Shown here piece after piece: positions 17,101 to 25,986 of a stretch of 43,972 nucleotides of DNA. Made by a program: the position numbers and the translations under genes. Each line of letters begins with the position of its first letter. Positions within the stretch are counted from its first letter, which is position 1. The stretch is from an uncultured Ignavibacteria bacterium (lineage in GTDB: Bacteria > Bacteroidota > Ignavibacteria > Tepidaquicellales > Tepidaquicellaceae). The notes under the pieces were generated by a model. That model did not search any database and had not been told where the DNA came from. It was given only the letters and a program-made list of their open reading frames with translations. The stretch is from contig CALJIG010000115.1 in assembly GCA_937974175.1 (NCBI GenBank), positions 1 to 43,972 of the forward strand. Direction: 5' to 3'.

Positions 17101-18139
17101 CTGTAAAATTTGTCTGCCCGACTACCACTGAAGCCGGCGCTCCGTTATACAGCGATGAAACATCATTCCATATTAATACTCTGTCGTTTTCCGTATCACA
17201 AATAATAAGCTGTATTGCAAAACCAAGATCGTAAGTTGCTATTCCGTTTTGGAATATAGCGCCGCCCAATGAAAGTGAACTTCCGCTTCTGCCGCCGTTA
17301 TTAGCTGCTGTATGGCCTGCGCCGAAACCTGTTTGCCCCAGTACAATATCTGCTGAAGCATTATTTGAAGTTGGAATTGTATTCCATATTAGTACTCTGT
17401 TATTGCCCTGGTCTGCTACGTACAATCTTGTTCCGTCGGAATAAACAGCGCTCGGAGTACTTAACTGATTAGCAGCGGAACCTGAACCGTTGGATGTAAA
17501 ATTTGGTTGTCCTACAACTACATCGGCATCCTGATTATTTGATGTAGGTGTTGAGTTATAGATTAATATTCTGTTGTTATATGTATCGCAAACAAAAAAT
17601 TTACCTTCGCCGCCGGAAGGACTTGCAAGGCTGAAGACATCATAAGCGTAACTAATAGAGTGAGCCGATATACCGCCGTCATTGAAGTTAGGGTCACCTT
17701 CAGGTATTCTCTGTCCTATAATCAATGAGTAAGGCTGGTCATTAGTAAATGTTGTTGTGTTAATCGGTAAAGTTGTTGCGGAAACCGTTTCGGCTGTTAT
17801 ACTGAACCCGCCGCCATTTCTTGAATAGAGCACGAATGAAAATTGTTGACCTGCCTGAAGTCCTGTAACAGTATAACTGTCTGCCATAGGGTCCATTATC
17901 TGATGATATCCGCCTTGAGTCGGCGAAGAAGGAGGAACTGCACCCCATAACCATCCTATTAAATAAGAGTCGGTGCTTGCAGAAGGAGTCCAGCTAAATG
18001 TAACGGAGTTTGTTGTTACTGCTCCGGCTGTAAAATTTGTTGGCGTTGGCGGCTGCGCCTGAATATTGCCTGTTGAAAATGCAAGGAGAGCAAAAACAAA
18101 CAAGCTTATTATAATTGAGTTAGAAAATCTTTTTATCAT
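14126..18139 (-). CDS. Giant secreted beta-propeller protein with T9SS sorting domain, 1337 aa
   Basis: Signal peptide (residues 1-28, ending IQAQ). Order of domains: a fibronectin III domain (about 31-125); an NHL-like propeller of repeated blades (about 130-525) carrying motifs such as VVVGQPNF, RLYVADQGNNRVLIWN and VVGQTNFTA; a second FnIII domain (about 530-630); a second repeat array with YIGGMFNNVAG and YFGGAFSEFMG motifs (about 635-1000); a beta domain; an FnIII-like module (VELASFTSTVNKNSVTLNW); and the type A sorting domain (LSQNYPNPFNPTTKI to KKMMLIK). It is probably displayed or released through the type IX pathway. It is paralogous to the gene immediately upstream on the same strand, separated by 113 nt containing a hairpin. 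Substrate or partner unknown. Confidence 0.9.
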   Translation of the reverse strand: MIKRFSNSIIISLFVFALLAFSTGNIQAQPPTPTNFTAGAVTTNSVTFSWTPSASTDSYLIGWLWGAVPPSSPTQGGYHQIMDPMADSYTVTGLQAGQQFSFVLYSRNGGGFSITAETVSATTLPINTTTFTNDQPYSLIIGQRIPEGDPNFNDGGISAHSISYAYDVFSLASPSGGEGKFFVCDTYNNRILIYNSTPTSNNQDADVVVGQPNFTSNGSGSAANQLSTPSAVYSDGTRLYVADQGNNRVLIWNTIPTSNNASADIVLGQTGFGAGHTAANNGGRSGSSLSLGGAIFQNGIATYDLGFAIQLIICDTENDRVLIWNDVSSLYNGAPASVVVGQTNFTAHTFPVSNGNTSTASTLHTPVDAAVTSGGKLVIVSMDENRALIYNSIPSTNGKAADVVLGQTNFSANVNQETNTSTSFNSPKAVSISAFSEKLAIATSGTRILIWNTFPATNNAPAENVLGYADLTAQFATIFSNQKADGFTACMIRQCYGISWTERGNLFVADGSRYSIVEFNGGDNYLHSPSSVSLGSATSNSITLNWSGGAGDSYYIFYRYGTTPPVSATDPLAANSLAPIITAGNSITIEDLPCGTDFSFAVIAQKGFNQFAPVSGTLNASTTSPASCLNFPLIGDGGMARQITASITGDTIFVAGGFSKVYSKSGTSFTRNNIFAFSSSTGNVFDWSCNVDGQINGICIDKTSGKIYIGGMFNNVAGTARKYLASLNSDGTLNTSFAPPSFNDIIGGGGGTCMTLNKTNDTLFFWGQFSNYTDNDNNTWNRHHIAALLTSDGNASAFDTDVDYLSPATCRFFTLSPNGRSLLVGSNSGGMNLNSIDIATGISDFDYQVSGGLVASGWYDGSKYMYFGGAFSEFMGNTNVRRLAKVDMSGASPVLVSTFNNSASTYPGSTVRSMFGTSTSLYMMGDFNSVGGVTRNCLASVSTTDCSLNSWDLNLSNNYSNGTAGNIFLSPSLGTAYFSFTTAPNNTNYFEYSFPLSPSIINGSTAGNVGAGASVSFSNNGGIIAKLSTGTSNLGNTTVTVSGAGGDTTIINGFTVMDRVLTITPTTQPTDNVTVHIYATKAEMDFFSSIHSGFGNAGNNYNGCKIHRLGPANTYVQTFTPTITINGDIVDISFETPGFSSFVMSDDGLLPVELASFTSTVNKNSVTLNWKTSSEVNNSGFDIERKKEGTTLWNKVGNIQGKGTTNEEILYKFEDRNVPTASYKYRLKQIDFNGNYEYHTLVNTVQVGVPGKWDLSQNYPNPFNPTTKINFDIPKESFVKINVYDISGRLVANIVNEKKDAGYFTVDFNASSLASSVYFYRIETESFTMTKKMMLIK

Positions 18140-18186
18140 AGTAAATTTATTTTAAGGAAAATTATTTTTTTGTTTTAATCCTCTCC

Positions 18187-18212
18187 GTCCTCTTCCGTTT
18201 CGGGAAGAGGAC
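18187..18212 (-). terminator. Hairpin between the two giant cargo genes
   Basis: GTCCTCTTCC (18187-18196) pairs perfectly with GGAAGAGGAC (18203-18212) around a 6-nt loop. On the minus strand an AT-rich run (GATTAAAACAAAAAAATAATTTT) begins about 6 nt after the stem, without a clean U-tract. It probably terminates or attenuates transcription from the upstream giant gene. Confidence 0.65.
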
Positions 18213-18252
18213 ACTATTCCATGAGAGGAGTTTGTTCCGTGTTATCCCACTC

Positions 18253-21200
18253 TTATTTTACCAATACCATTCGTTTTGTGGAAACGAAATCGGCTGCTTC
18301 AATTCTGTAGAAATAAATACCGCTTGAAATGCCGTTCATCATCCCTGAGTTAAATTCAGCTGTGTAATAACCTGCAGTCTGCTGAGTATTTACTAATGTT
18401 GAAATTAATCTTCCTGTCATATCATACACGTTAATCTTTACAAATGCATCTTTAGGAAGCTGATAATTTATTTTTGTTGACGGATTGAAAGGGTTCGGAT
18501 AATTCTGTGAAAGTTCAAACACTTTCGGAATACCGACTTCAATAGTTCCGTTCAATTCGTAATACTGATAGTTACCGTTATAATCTATTTGTTTCAGTCT
18601 ATAGTTATAGCTGCCTGTTTGCAGGTTTCTATCAGCATAAGTATAGTTTTGCTGTTCGTTGGTTGTGCCTTTACCTTCAACAAAAGTAACTGTTTGCCAC
18701 TGGCTGCCTTCAATGCTTTTCTTTCTTTCAATTTCAAATCCTTTGTTGTTTTGTTCTGAAACTGTCGACCATTTTAAGTCAACGTTATTTTTATTTACTG
18801 CAGATGTAAATGACGCTAACTCAACAGGCAGCACAGGTGTATCGTTAATATAGAACTTTGAAAAGCCCGGTGTTGAGAATGAAATAATTACTGTCTCACC
18901 GTCAATTGTTATCGTAGGAATAAATGTTTCGATATATGTTCCTGAATTATTTGTTCTGTGTATTCTGCATCCGTTGTAATTATTTCCTGCATTTCCAAAC
19001 GAAGGTCTCAGTGCAGCAAATGCATCCATTTCAGATTTCGGAACATAGAACTGAACCGTTACATTTGAACCCGGCTGAGCATTCGGGTCTACCTGTAAAT
19101 ATCTTTCAAGCACTACAAATCCGTTTACAGTGGATGTATCTCCACCTGCACCTGCTACAGTTACGTTAGTGCTTCCCATATTTGATGAAGCCCCTGTTGT
19201 CAGCTTTGCAAGTATACCTGCCTCATTGCTGAACACTGTTGTAGAGTTTGAAGTAACGTTCCCTGCTGATGTTCCGTTGATATTTGTTGCAGGCGGTGTA
19301 AATGATACTGCTGAGAATTTGTTGAAATTATTATTTCCTGAACCTACCATATATAATTTACCCGATGCATAAGTTCCTATTATTGTGCTTGTAATCGAGT
19401 GAGAAGTTTGTCCTGTAGGATAGTTAGGATTCCAAGACTGTAACGCTCCGTCTGTTGTACTTATTGCAGCATATTTTACTCTTGGCGTTCCGCCTATATC
19501 ATTGAATTCGCCAACCATGTATAAAGAATTCGATGTTGCAAAAATTCTTCTTACGTTACCGCTTGGTCTGCTGCCTGTTCCGTTATTGAATGATGTTACC
19601 AATACAGGTGTTGGACCCGATACATCTATTTTTGCTACTCTCTGTATATTTGTATTGCCCATTACTTCCGTGAAAGCACCGCCGATGTATAAATAATTTC
19701 CCTGAATAACTCCGCAGGCAACTAATCCGCCCGCTACCTGAAAATCAAACTCGCCAGCGTCTGTTCCTGTTGCAATGTTTACTGACTTCAGGTTCAATCC
19801 GAATGAATTTGAGCCCAGGTAAATTGACTTTCCGTCTTTTGAAAGAAGTATCCATCTGCATGTAGCTGATGACAAGTAAAAATCTGCAGGAGTAAAATCT
19901 GTTAATGTACCATCTGATGTTTTTACTGATGCAAGATTTTTTCTTGCGTTGCCGTTTATATCTGTAAAGCTGCCTTCTATGAATAATGTATCGCCTGTAA
20001 TGCTAAGACACATACATGTACCGCCCTGGTCACCGATTGATGAGTTAATATTCGGAGTAGTAAATCCGTTTACAACTGAGCCATCCGTGTTAATTTTTGC
20101 AAGTCGTGATTTTGATACTCCGTTAAGATCAGTGAAGTCGCCGCCAATATATAGTGAGCTTCCTCCTTTATCTACAATTATTCCTTTTACTGTTCCGTTT
20201 GTATTTATATTACAAGTCCAGTTTAATACTGTTCCTGTCTTAGTATTGATAGCTGCAAGTCCTTCGCGTGAATATGTTGTTGCTCCATCCTTTGTCATAA
20301 ATGATGAGAAATTACCTCCAAGAAATGTTGTATCACCCGTAATGGACGGTACTACAGCATAAATCTGCCCATTAGAATTTACAATTGGAAAATTTTCGCA
20401 ATTAGACGGTGAGCCTGAAACAAAAGTACCTGTTGCACTTCCTTCTGAATATTCGTAGACACCAAATGACAGACTTCTTTCTGCATAAACCCTGAAGCTG
20501 TATGTCGTTCCGCAGTAAACAGGACTGAAGTCATATGATGTACCCATAACTCCGTGCTGAACTTCTGCTGTCGGGTCATTTAAATCTGTCGGAGGAGTAG
20601 AGCCGTTCTTATATGCAATTGCAAATTGTGTAAAGCTTGTTCCGTTTATTGAAAGCGGAATTTTATATTCCATCGATGTACCTGCAGTTAATGATTGCGG
20701 TCCCCTTACGGCAGAATCGCCGCCATCGAATCTTAATACAGCATTACGGAAAATATCCCCAACATATAGATTTCCTGACGGAGACCAAGCTACATTGTAT
20801 GGATAAATTTTGCAAGCATTCCCTCCGTTTTCATTAGAAAAAGTAGTAGAAGTGTTAGATGTTAAGCTAGGTCTGTTCAGAACCGTAGTTGCAGGTGCAT
20901 TATTGGTTGTTGGAAATACATCCCAAATTGTTACTCTTGAACCATAATCACTTGATACTGCAAGTTTGTTTGAATTTGGGGAAACTGATATTGCCAGCGG
21001 ATGATAAGTTTCGTTAGCATCAGGTGTAAATACTGCTTCATTATTTGTGAAATTAGTCTGACCTAACACAACGTCGGCATTTGCGCCGTTAGTCGCAGGA
21101 ATACTATTATAAATTAATATTCTATTTTCTTCGGTAGAAGAAATTACTAACTTTCCATCTTTTGTTACTGCCACACCTGTCGGATGATAAAGTGTTGCTG

Positions 21201-23220
21201 CTGTAGAAGCATTAAAGCCCGGAGCAGTTTTCGTTGCAAAATCTGCCTGTCCGATGACAACATCTGCAGGCATATTATTATAAATAAAATTAATATTGTT
21301 CCATATTAAAACTCTGTTATTGAAACCATCACAAACTATTAACCTAGTGCCGTCTGTAGCCATACCATTTGTTTGTTCAAATCCATCTGTTAAGTATAGA
21401 CTTTTATCATCACAGGTTCCAAAACCCATTCCATGATTTACTGTTCCGGAAGTAAAGTTCGGCTGACCTAAAACATAGTTTGCAGATTGTCCGCTTCCTA
21501 AACTGTTTAATCCTTCCCACACCATAATTCTGTGGTTATTAGCATCTGCAACAAAAATTCTGTCTCCTATTACTACACAGTTTGATGGTCCGCTTAGTTT
21601 ACTCGCTATCGTACCTGCTGTATTATCTGAGAAGTTCGGCTGACCTAGGCATAAACTTGCAGTTGAATTGTTAGATGTAGGCATCGTGTTATATACTAAA
21701 ACTCTGTTATTGCCTTTATCACACACATATAATTTTTTATCTGAATCCATACCTGTAACTAATACACCTCCGGGGCTCATCATAGAAGAGCCTGAAAGCC
21801 CGCCATAGTTTGCGCCGCCCGTTGTCTCCGTTGTAGGTTGACCTAATATTAATGAAGCATTCTGTTCGTTTGTGAAAGTATATTGATTTGTAATCGCTGT
21901 AGTTGTTGAATTATTTGATGATGCACTTGGTGAAAAATATGAACCTCCGGTTGAAAAGACTGCAACTGTATATTGTGTACCTGCCTGTAAACCTGTAAGC
22001 GCATAAGTGTTTGTAGCAGCGCCCGATACAGTTGCGTAACCACCGTCTGTTTCGTTTGCAGGGGCAGTGTTGCCTTGTTTGAAGACTACTCTGTAACCAT
22101 CTGTTGAACCGCCGGAAACTGTCCAGTTAACATTCATTGAACTCTTGGTTACACCTGTTAGTGAAACATTTGTCGGTGCAGGAGGAGGTGATGATTTATA
22201 TAATCTGATGTTAGGCTGATTAAAATATACTGTACCGTTCACGTTGCCATTATTGGTGTTGCTCCAATACATACTATTTCCTGCACCGGTTCCTCTTACC
22301 AAAAACTGTTTTGCATCAGTTGTAACTGAACCGCCTCTATCATTATATATAATCACTTCAAGATTGCTGATACCATCGTATTCGAAAGGAAACTGTAAGT
22401 CTATCATTGCCCATCCTGCCTGCCAGTTTGTTATTGGATTACCAAAATATACCTGCGACGAGCCACCTAATTGATTGTTCACTGTCTCCGGTCCGGGAAA
22501 AGTTGTTGAACCTCTGTGATTCATCCAGATCTGAATATCTCCATTAACAGAAGATTCTTTTCCGACAAAAAATGCCAGCTTTGTAATTGTACCTGCATCG
22601 CCAACTGCGCTTTGAGGATATATTGTAGCAAATCTGCTGTATGGATCTGATTGATTTAATGGAAAATTATCGAAGGCATCATAGCTATTTGTGCTTGGAA
22701 TAATCACAGTGCCAACCGGAAATGAACCTGTAACATTTACAGTGCTTTGAGCAAAATTCCATTGTGGAGATACATTGTTTGACTTACCTGCTGCATAGAA
22801 TGTAACACTTTGCTCTGTGGTAACAGTCGGCACAAATTTTACTGTCCATGCTGCTGAGCCACTGCTTAATGCTTTAGGTGTGCTGTGATTTGCTTCATAG
22901 TTACTCACTGTTACACCTCCGCTTACAGGAAGAAAGAATCCTTTTCCATCCTGTACTGCGAGATCAAAACCTGCCTGACCTGAACCACCGGGCGATATGG
23001 TATAAGTAATATCTTGAGTAGTGCCGACAGGGATATCTGTATTAGGACTAATACTATTAGATAGCCCTGCATTTTGCCCTCCGTGGCATGAACAGCCAAC
23101 ATAAGTGCTGCCGGGCTTCTGAGTAGTAGAAGTTGCTCCCGTCGAGTAATTATATGCTACTTCGCATACTGTGGCTAAAAAGCCAATCACAAGAATTGAA
23201 ATAATAATTTTTTTAATCAT
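18253..23220 (-). CDS. Giant secreted beta-propeller protein with choice-of-anchor V-like domain and T9SS sorting domain, 1655 aa
   Basis: A hydrophobic N-terminal signal (about residues 1-25) is followed by YVGCSCHGG (C43, C45, H46) and a beta domain resembling the choice-of-anchor V/Reeler-like type. A jelly-roll-like region follows (about 165-345), then FnIII (about 350-445), an NHL-like propeller (VLGQPNFTS, RILIYNSIPATNG; about 450-830), another FnIII, a GGxF repeat array (YIGGDFTDLNG, YIGGAFTEVMG, MVGEFNDIGG; about 935-1290), a beta domain, an FnIII-like module and the type A sorting domain (LSQNYPNPFNPSTKI to TKRMVLVK). From the first FnIII onward it is collinear and clearly paralogous with the 1337-aa protein downstream; the N-terminal 345 residues are extra. 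CSCH is not a canonical CxxCH haem motif. A long structured leader precedes it. Confidence 0.9.
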   Translation of the reverse strand: MIKKIIISILVIGFLATVCEVAYNYSTGATSTTQKPGSTYVGCSCHGGQNAGLSNSISPNTDIPVGTTQDITYTISPGGSGQAGFDLAVQDGKGFFLPVSGGVTVSNYEANHSTPKALSSGSAAWTVKFVPTVTTEQSVTFYAAGKSNNVSPQWNFAQSTVNVTGSFPVGTVIIPSTNSYDAFDNFPLNQSDPYSRFATIYPQSAVGDAGTITKLAFFVGKESSVNGDIQIWMNHRGSTTFPGPETVNNQLGGSSQVYFGNPITNWQAGWAMIDLQFPFEYDGISNLEVIIYNDRGGSVTTDAKQFLVRGTGAGNSMYWSNTNNGNVNGTVYFNQPNIRLYKSSPPPAPTNVSLTGVTKSSMNVNWTVSGGSTDGYRVVFKQGNTAPANETDGGYATVSGAATNTYALTGLQAGTQYTVAVFSTGGSYFSPSASSNNSTTTAITNQYTFTNEQNASLILGQPTTETTGGANYGGLSGSSMMSPGGVLVTGMDSDKKLYVCDKGNNRVLVYNTMPTSNNSTASLCLGQPNFSDNTAGTIASKLSGPSNCVVIGDRIFVADANNHRIMVWEGLNSLGSGQSANYVLGQPNFTSGTVNHGMGFGTCDDKSLYLTDGFEQTNGMATDGTRLIVCDGFNNRVLIWNNINFIYNNMPADVVIGQADFATKTAPGFNASTAATLYHPTGVAVTKDGKLVISSTEENRILIYNSIPATNGANADVVLGQTNFTNNEAVFTPDANETYHPLAISVSPNSNKLAVSSDYGSRVTIWDVFPTTNNAPATTVLNRPSLTSNTSTTFSNENGGNACKIYPYNVAWSPSGNLYVGDIFRNAVLRFDGGDSAVRGPQSLTAGTSMEYKIPLSINGTSFTQFAIAYKNGSTPPTDLNDPTAEVQHGVMGTSYDFSPVYCGTTYSFRVYAERSLSFGVYEYSEGSATGTFVSGSPSNCENFPIVNSNGQIYAVVPSITGDTTFLGGNFSSFMTKDGATTYSREGLAAINTKTGTVLNWTCNINTNGTVKGIIVDKGGSSLYIGGDFTDLNGVSKSRLAKINTDGSVVNGFTTPNINSSIGDQGGTCMCLSITGDTLFIEGSFTDINGNARKNLASVKTSDGTLTDFTPADFYLSSATCRWILLSKDGKSIYLGSNSFGLNLKSVNIATGTDAGEFDFQVAGGLVACGVIQGNYLYIGGAFTEVMGNTNIQRVAKIDVSGPTPVLVTSFNNGTGSRPSGNVRRIFATSNSLYMVGEFNDIGGTPRVKYAAISTTDGALQSWNPNYPTGQTSHSITSTIIGTYASGKLYMVGSGNNNFNKFSAVSFTPPATNINGTSAGNVTSNSTTVFSNEAGILAKLTTGASSNMGSTNVTVAGAGGDTSTVNGFVVLERYLQVDPNAQPGSNVTVQFYVPKSEMDAFAALRPSFGNAGNNYNGCRIHRTNNSGTYIETFIPTITIDGETVIISFSTPGFSKFYINDTPVLPVELASFTSAVNKNNVDLKWSTVSEQNNKGFEIERKKSIEGSQWQTVTFVEGKGTTNEQQNYTYADRNLQTGSYNYRLKQIDYNGNYQYYELNGTIEVGIPKVFELSQNYPNPFNPSTKINYQLPKDAFVKINVYDMTGRLISTLVNTQQTAGYYTAEFNSGMMNGISSGIYFYRIEAADFVSTKRMVLVK

Positions 23221-23311
23221 GGGATAAGTGGTTTATTTATTTAAGAAATATTTTTTTATTCAGCGATAAAGAGAATACGCCTCCGGTAAACAGAGACGCA
23301 TCTCATTTTTT

Positions 23312-23442
23312 GATAGCGTAAGGCAATAAATCTACCTTACTGTGTGCAGATACCTTTACCTTGAGAGGAAAAGGAAAAATCCGATATTTTGATTGAAGAA
23401 TAGTTGCTGTCATTTTAGTAAATTTGTATGTCTTACGCTATC
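23312..23442. repeat. Long inverted repeat in the leader of the 1655-aa gene
   Basis: GATAGCGTAAG (23312-23322) and CTTACGCTATC (23432-23442) are perfect 11-bp inverted arms 109 nt apart. A nested GTAAGG/CCTTAC pair lies at 23318-23323 and 23335-23340. Adjacent at 23271-23304 is an imperfect hairpin (GAGAATACGCCTC against GAGACGCATCTC). The 380 nt at 23221-23600 otherwise show no coding frame. It could be a structured mRNA leader of the minus-strand gene or a small palindromic element; no target-site duplication is visible. Confidence 0.55.
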
Positions 23443-23600
23443 GTGTACAAATTACTAATTTTTAGTGCTGGTCTTCAAAGAGATTTTAAGGGCTTTATAA
23501 CAAAAATTAAGGTCTTTTGTAGAATATAATATTCGCAAAAATGTGATTTTCAGCTTTTAAACGGGGTTTTTAGAGGTGTTTTGTATAACGAAAATTGAAG

Positions 23601-24000
23601 TTAATTTGCTGAGTTTTTTATTAGAATTATTCCCGAATTAATAAGATTTTTCTTCTCAGCATCATATATTCTGATGTGAAATTTCCCTGATTTGTAAAAA
23701 GTAAATTCGGCTTGTTGTTTTTTTGAAAGGTTTATTTCCATGAAGATTGTATCTTCATAAATTACAGATGAATCGGTTACCCTGAATATTTCATAGATAA
23801 ACTTTTTACATCCGTTGTTAAATAAATGATTTAATTCGGGTAAGAAAAACTTTACATTTACGCCGGAGGACCAAGTTCAAATGTTTTTCCGGGACTGAGC
23901 GGTGTGTTTTTTAAATCTACATATTCGCAGAATATTATTGAATTTTTCAATACAGCAAAAGTTTTATTCTTACATAGATAAAAATAAAAACTTACTGTAA
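23601..24000 (-). pseudogene. Frameshifted gene remnant downstream of mnmG
   Basis: Two minus-strand frames join into one protein-like sequence. The first reads KTFAVLKNSIIFCEYVDLKN, then TPLSPGKTFELGPPA, and stops at TAA 23860-23858. The second, one base out of register, continues with VNVKFFLPELNHLFNNGC and later FHIRIYDAEKKNLINSG, to a stop at 23603-23601. Reading GPP then GVN across the join restores a smooth sequence, as expected for a one-base loss near 23860-23872. No in-frame ATG is found upstream; the only likely start is a TTG at 23950, and the left boundary given is approximate. Family unknown; the beta-rich C-terminal half suggests a small folded domain. A sequencing error at one base would make it an intact gene. 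Confidence 0.55.
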
Positions 24001-24044
24001 TGCGTTCAAAATAAATTTTACTATATATTCTTACACGAATGTAT

Positions 24045-25943
24045 TTAGCCTCTCATATAAACGAGAAGCGCTGAAATATCTGAAGGGCGTACGCCGGCAA
24101 TTCTCATTGCCTGCCCGAGGTTGTGGGGTCTTATGGTTGTAAGCTTCTCTCTGGCTTCTGCAGAAAGAGAACGGAGTTTTTCGTATTTAAAATCATCCGG
24201 GATTTTTATCTCTTCGTTCTTATTGAAATTACTCACTTGTTCAATCTGTCTCTCAATATATCCTTTATATTTTAACTCAATTTCAACCTGTTCCAAAGCA
24301 TCTTGATTTTCTAAAACAGATAAGACGAGATGATTTTCTTTAAGTGTTGTATTTTCAATTAATTGAGTGAGTTTTATCTCATTTCTTCTAATTAGATTGG
24401 ATATAAATTCGCCCTGCGATAATTCAGATGAATTGTTATTTCTTAAAAACTCATTTACATCTTTTGGAGTAAGAGTATTTGAATTAAAAAAGTTTATTAC
24501 ATCTTTTATTAAACCTTTCTTGCTTTCCATTTGATTAAACGTATCTGCATCCAACAAGCCAAGCTCATAGCCGTATTTCATTAATCTTGTATCGGCATTA
24601 TCCTGACGTAAAATTAATCTGTACTCAGCGCAGGATGTAAACATTCTGTATGGCTCTTCCGGGCATTTGTTTATTAAGTCATCAATGAGAACTCCAATAT
24701 ATGCTTCGCTTCTTTTAAGAATGAAGGGCTCTTTATTCTGTATTTTCAAAGCAGCATTTATCCCTGCCATTAGACCTTGTGCAGCAGCCTCTTCATATCC
24801 AGATGTTCCGTTTATCTGACCGGCTACGTAAAGACCTGAAACTAATTTGGTTTCCAGGGTAAGATTAGTTTGGTAAGTCGGGAAAAAGTCGTACTCAACT
24901 GCATATCCTTTTTTGACAATCTTTACATTCTCTAAACCAATAATAGTTCTTGCAGCCTTTTCCTGAACATCGATTGGCAAGCTTGTGGAGAAACCGTTCA
25001 TGTAAATCGTCTCACTGTTCAGTGTTTCAGGTTCCAGAAAAATCTGATGACGCGGTTTTTCTGAGAAGCGCGAAATCTTGTCTTCTATGGAAGGGCAATA
25101 TCTCGGACCAACTCCTTTTATCCTGCCCGTAAACATTGGAGAATCTTCAAATCCGGTTCTCAATATTTCATGAGTGCTTTCGTTCGTGTAAGTGAGGAAA
25201 CAATTTATCTGCTCCAGTGACGGAAAATTGTCGGGTTTTGTTCTGAAGGAAAAAGGCTTTGGTAAAGCATCTCCGCCTTGTATTTCAGTTTTTGAGAAGT
25301 CAATTGTAGTTATATCTAATCTGGGTGGTGTACCGGTTTTTAATCGGCCTGTAGTAAATCCCATTTCCAGCATATTATCCGAAAGACCTTTTGCAGATTT
25401 TTCCCCAATACGGCCTCCCTCTATTTGAGTAGTGCCTGTATGCATAATAGCATTAAGGAATGTACCTGAAGTAATCACCACTGCTTTACACTCGATTTCA
25501 TATCCAAGTTCTGTTTTGATACCTTGAACTGTATATTTATACAAACCACCATGTTCAACAACTTTCAATTCCTTTACAGTATCCTGAATCAACGAAATAT
25601 TTGAAAATGATTTTACCTTTTCAGCCGCCGCTAAGGAGTATAAATCCTTATCTGATTGACATCTGGGAGACCACACAGCGGGTCCTTTTGACTTATTAAG
25701 CATTTTAAACTGAATACCTGTCTTATCCGCCAGCTCACCCATTACTCCACCCAGTGCATCGATTTCACGTACTAAGTGTCCCTTAGCAGTTCCACCAATT
25801 GCAGGATTGCAGCTCATACGCCCAATGGCGTTCAAATCCATTGTAACTAGACCTACGATCATTCCCATTTTTGCACATGCTATCGATGCCTCCACACCGG
25901 CATGACCTGCTCCTATAACCAGAACATCAAAATACTTTTCCAT
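24045..25943 (-). CDS. mnmG: tRNA uridine-5-carboxymethylaminomethyl modification enzyme MnmG (GidA)
   Basis: FAD-dependent partner of MnmE that installs the carboxymethylaminomethyl (or related) group at wobble uridine 34 of certain tRNAs, using methylene-tetrahydrofolate. The 632-residue length equals the family norm. The FAD-binding GAGHAG is at residues 11-16. Other family signatures are GGTAKGHLVREIDALGG, TGTFLNAIMHTG, GRLKTGTPPR, GPRYCPSIEDKI with the conserved Cys, GQINGTSGYEEAAAQG, and the C-terminal IRPHNLGQAMRIAGVRPSDI. It is cytoplasmic. Two parS sites start 17 nt upstream of its ATG, and a frameshifted remnant lies downstream. mnmE, rsmG and parAB are not in the window. Confidence 0.98.
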   Translation of the reverse strand: MEKYFDVLVIGAGHAGVEASIACAKMGMIVGLVTMDLNAIGRMSCNPAIGGTAKGHLVREIDALGGVMGELADKTGIQFKMLNKSKGPAVWSPRCQSDKDLYSLAAAEKVKSFSNISLIQDTVKELKVVEHGGLYKYTVQGIKTELGYEIECKAVVITSGTFLNAIMHTGTTQIEGGRIGEKSAKGLSDNMLEMGFTTGRLKTGTPPRLDITTIDFSKTEIQGGDALPKPFSFRTKPDNFPSLEQINCFLTYTNESTHEILRTGFEDSPMFTGRIKGVGPRYCPSIEDKISRFSEKPRHQIFLEPETLNSETIYMNGFSTSLPIDVQEKAARTIIGLENVKIVKKGYAVEYDFFPTYQTNLTLETKLVSGLYVAGQINGTSGYEEAAAQGLMAGINAALKIQNKEPFILKRSEAYIGVLIDDLINKCPEEPYRMFTSCAEYRLILRQDNADTRLMKYGYELGLLDADTFNQMESKKGLIKDVINFFNSNTLTPKDVNEFLRNNNSSELSQGEFISNLIRRNEIKLTQLIENTTLKENHLVLSVLENQDALEQVEIELKYKGYIERQIEQVSNFNKNEEIKIPDDFKYEKLRSLSAEAREKLTTIRPHNLGQAMRIAGVRPSDISALLVYMRG

Positions 25944-25960
25944 AAGCTATATAACAAGAA

Positions 25961-25976
25961 TGTTTCACGTGAAACA
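25961..25976. other. parS centromere site, copy 1
   Basis: TGTTTCACGTGAAACA, a perfect 16-bp palindrome identical to the recalled parS consensus bound by chromosomal ParB (Spo0J) proteins. It lies 17 nt upstream of the mnmG start codon. In most bacteria such sites cluster near the replication origin, often around gidA/mnmG. Confidence 0.9.
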
Positions 25977-25986
25977 GAACTCGTTT

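Noticed and set aside
23271..23304. Possible c-di-GMP (GEMM) riboswitch, from GCCTCCGG-like sequence
   Set aside because: The resemblance is on the plus strand, away from the minus-strand gene, and the other conserved GEMM segments are missing.
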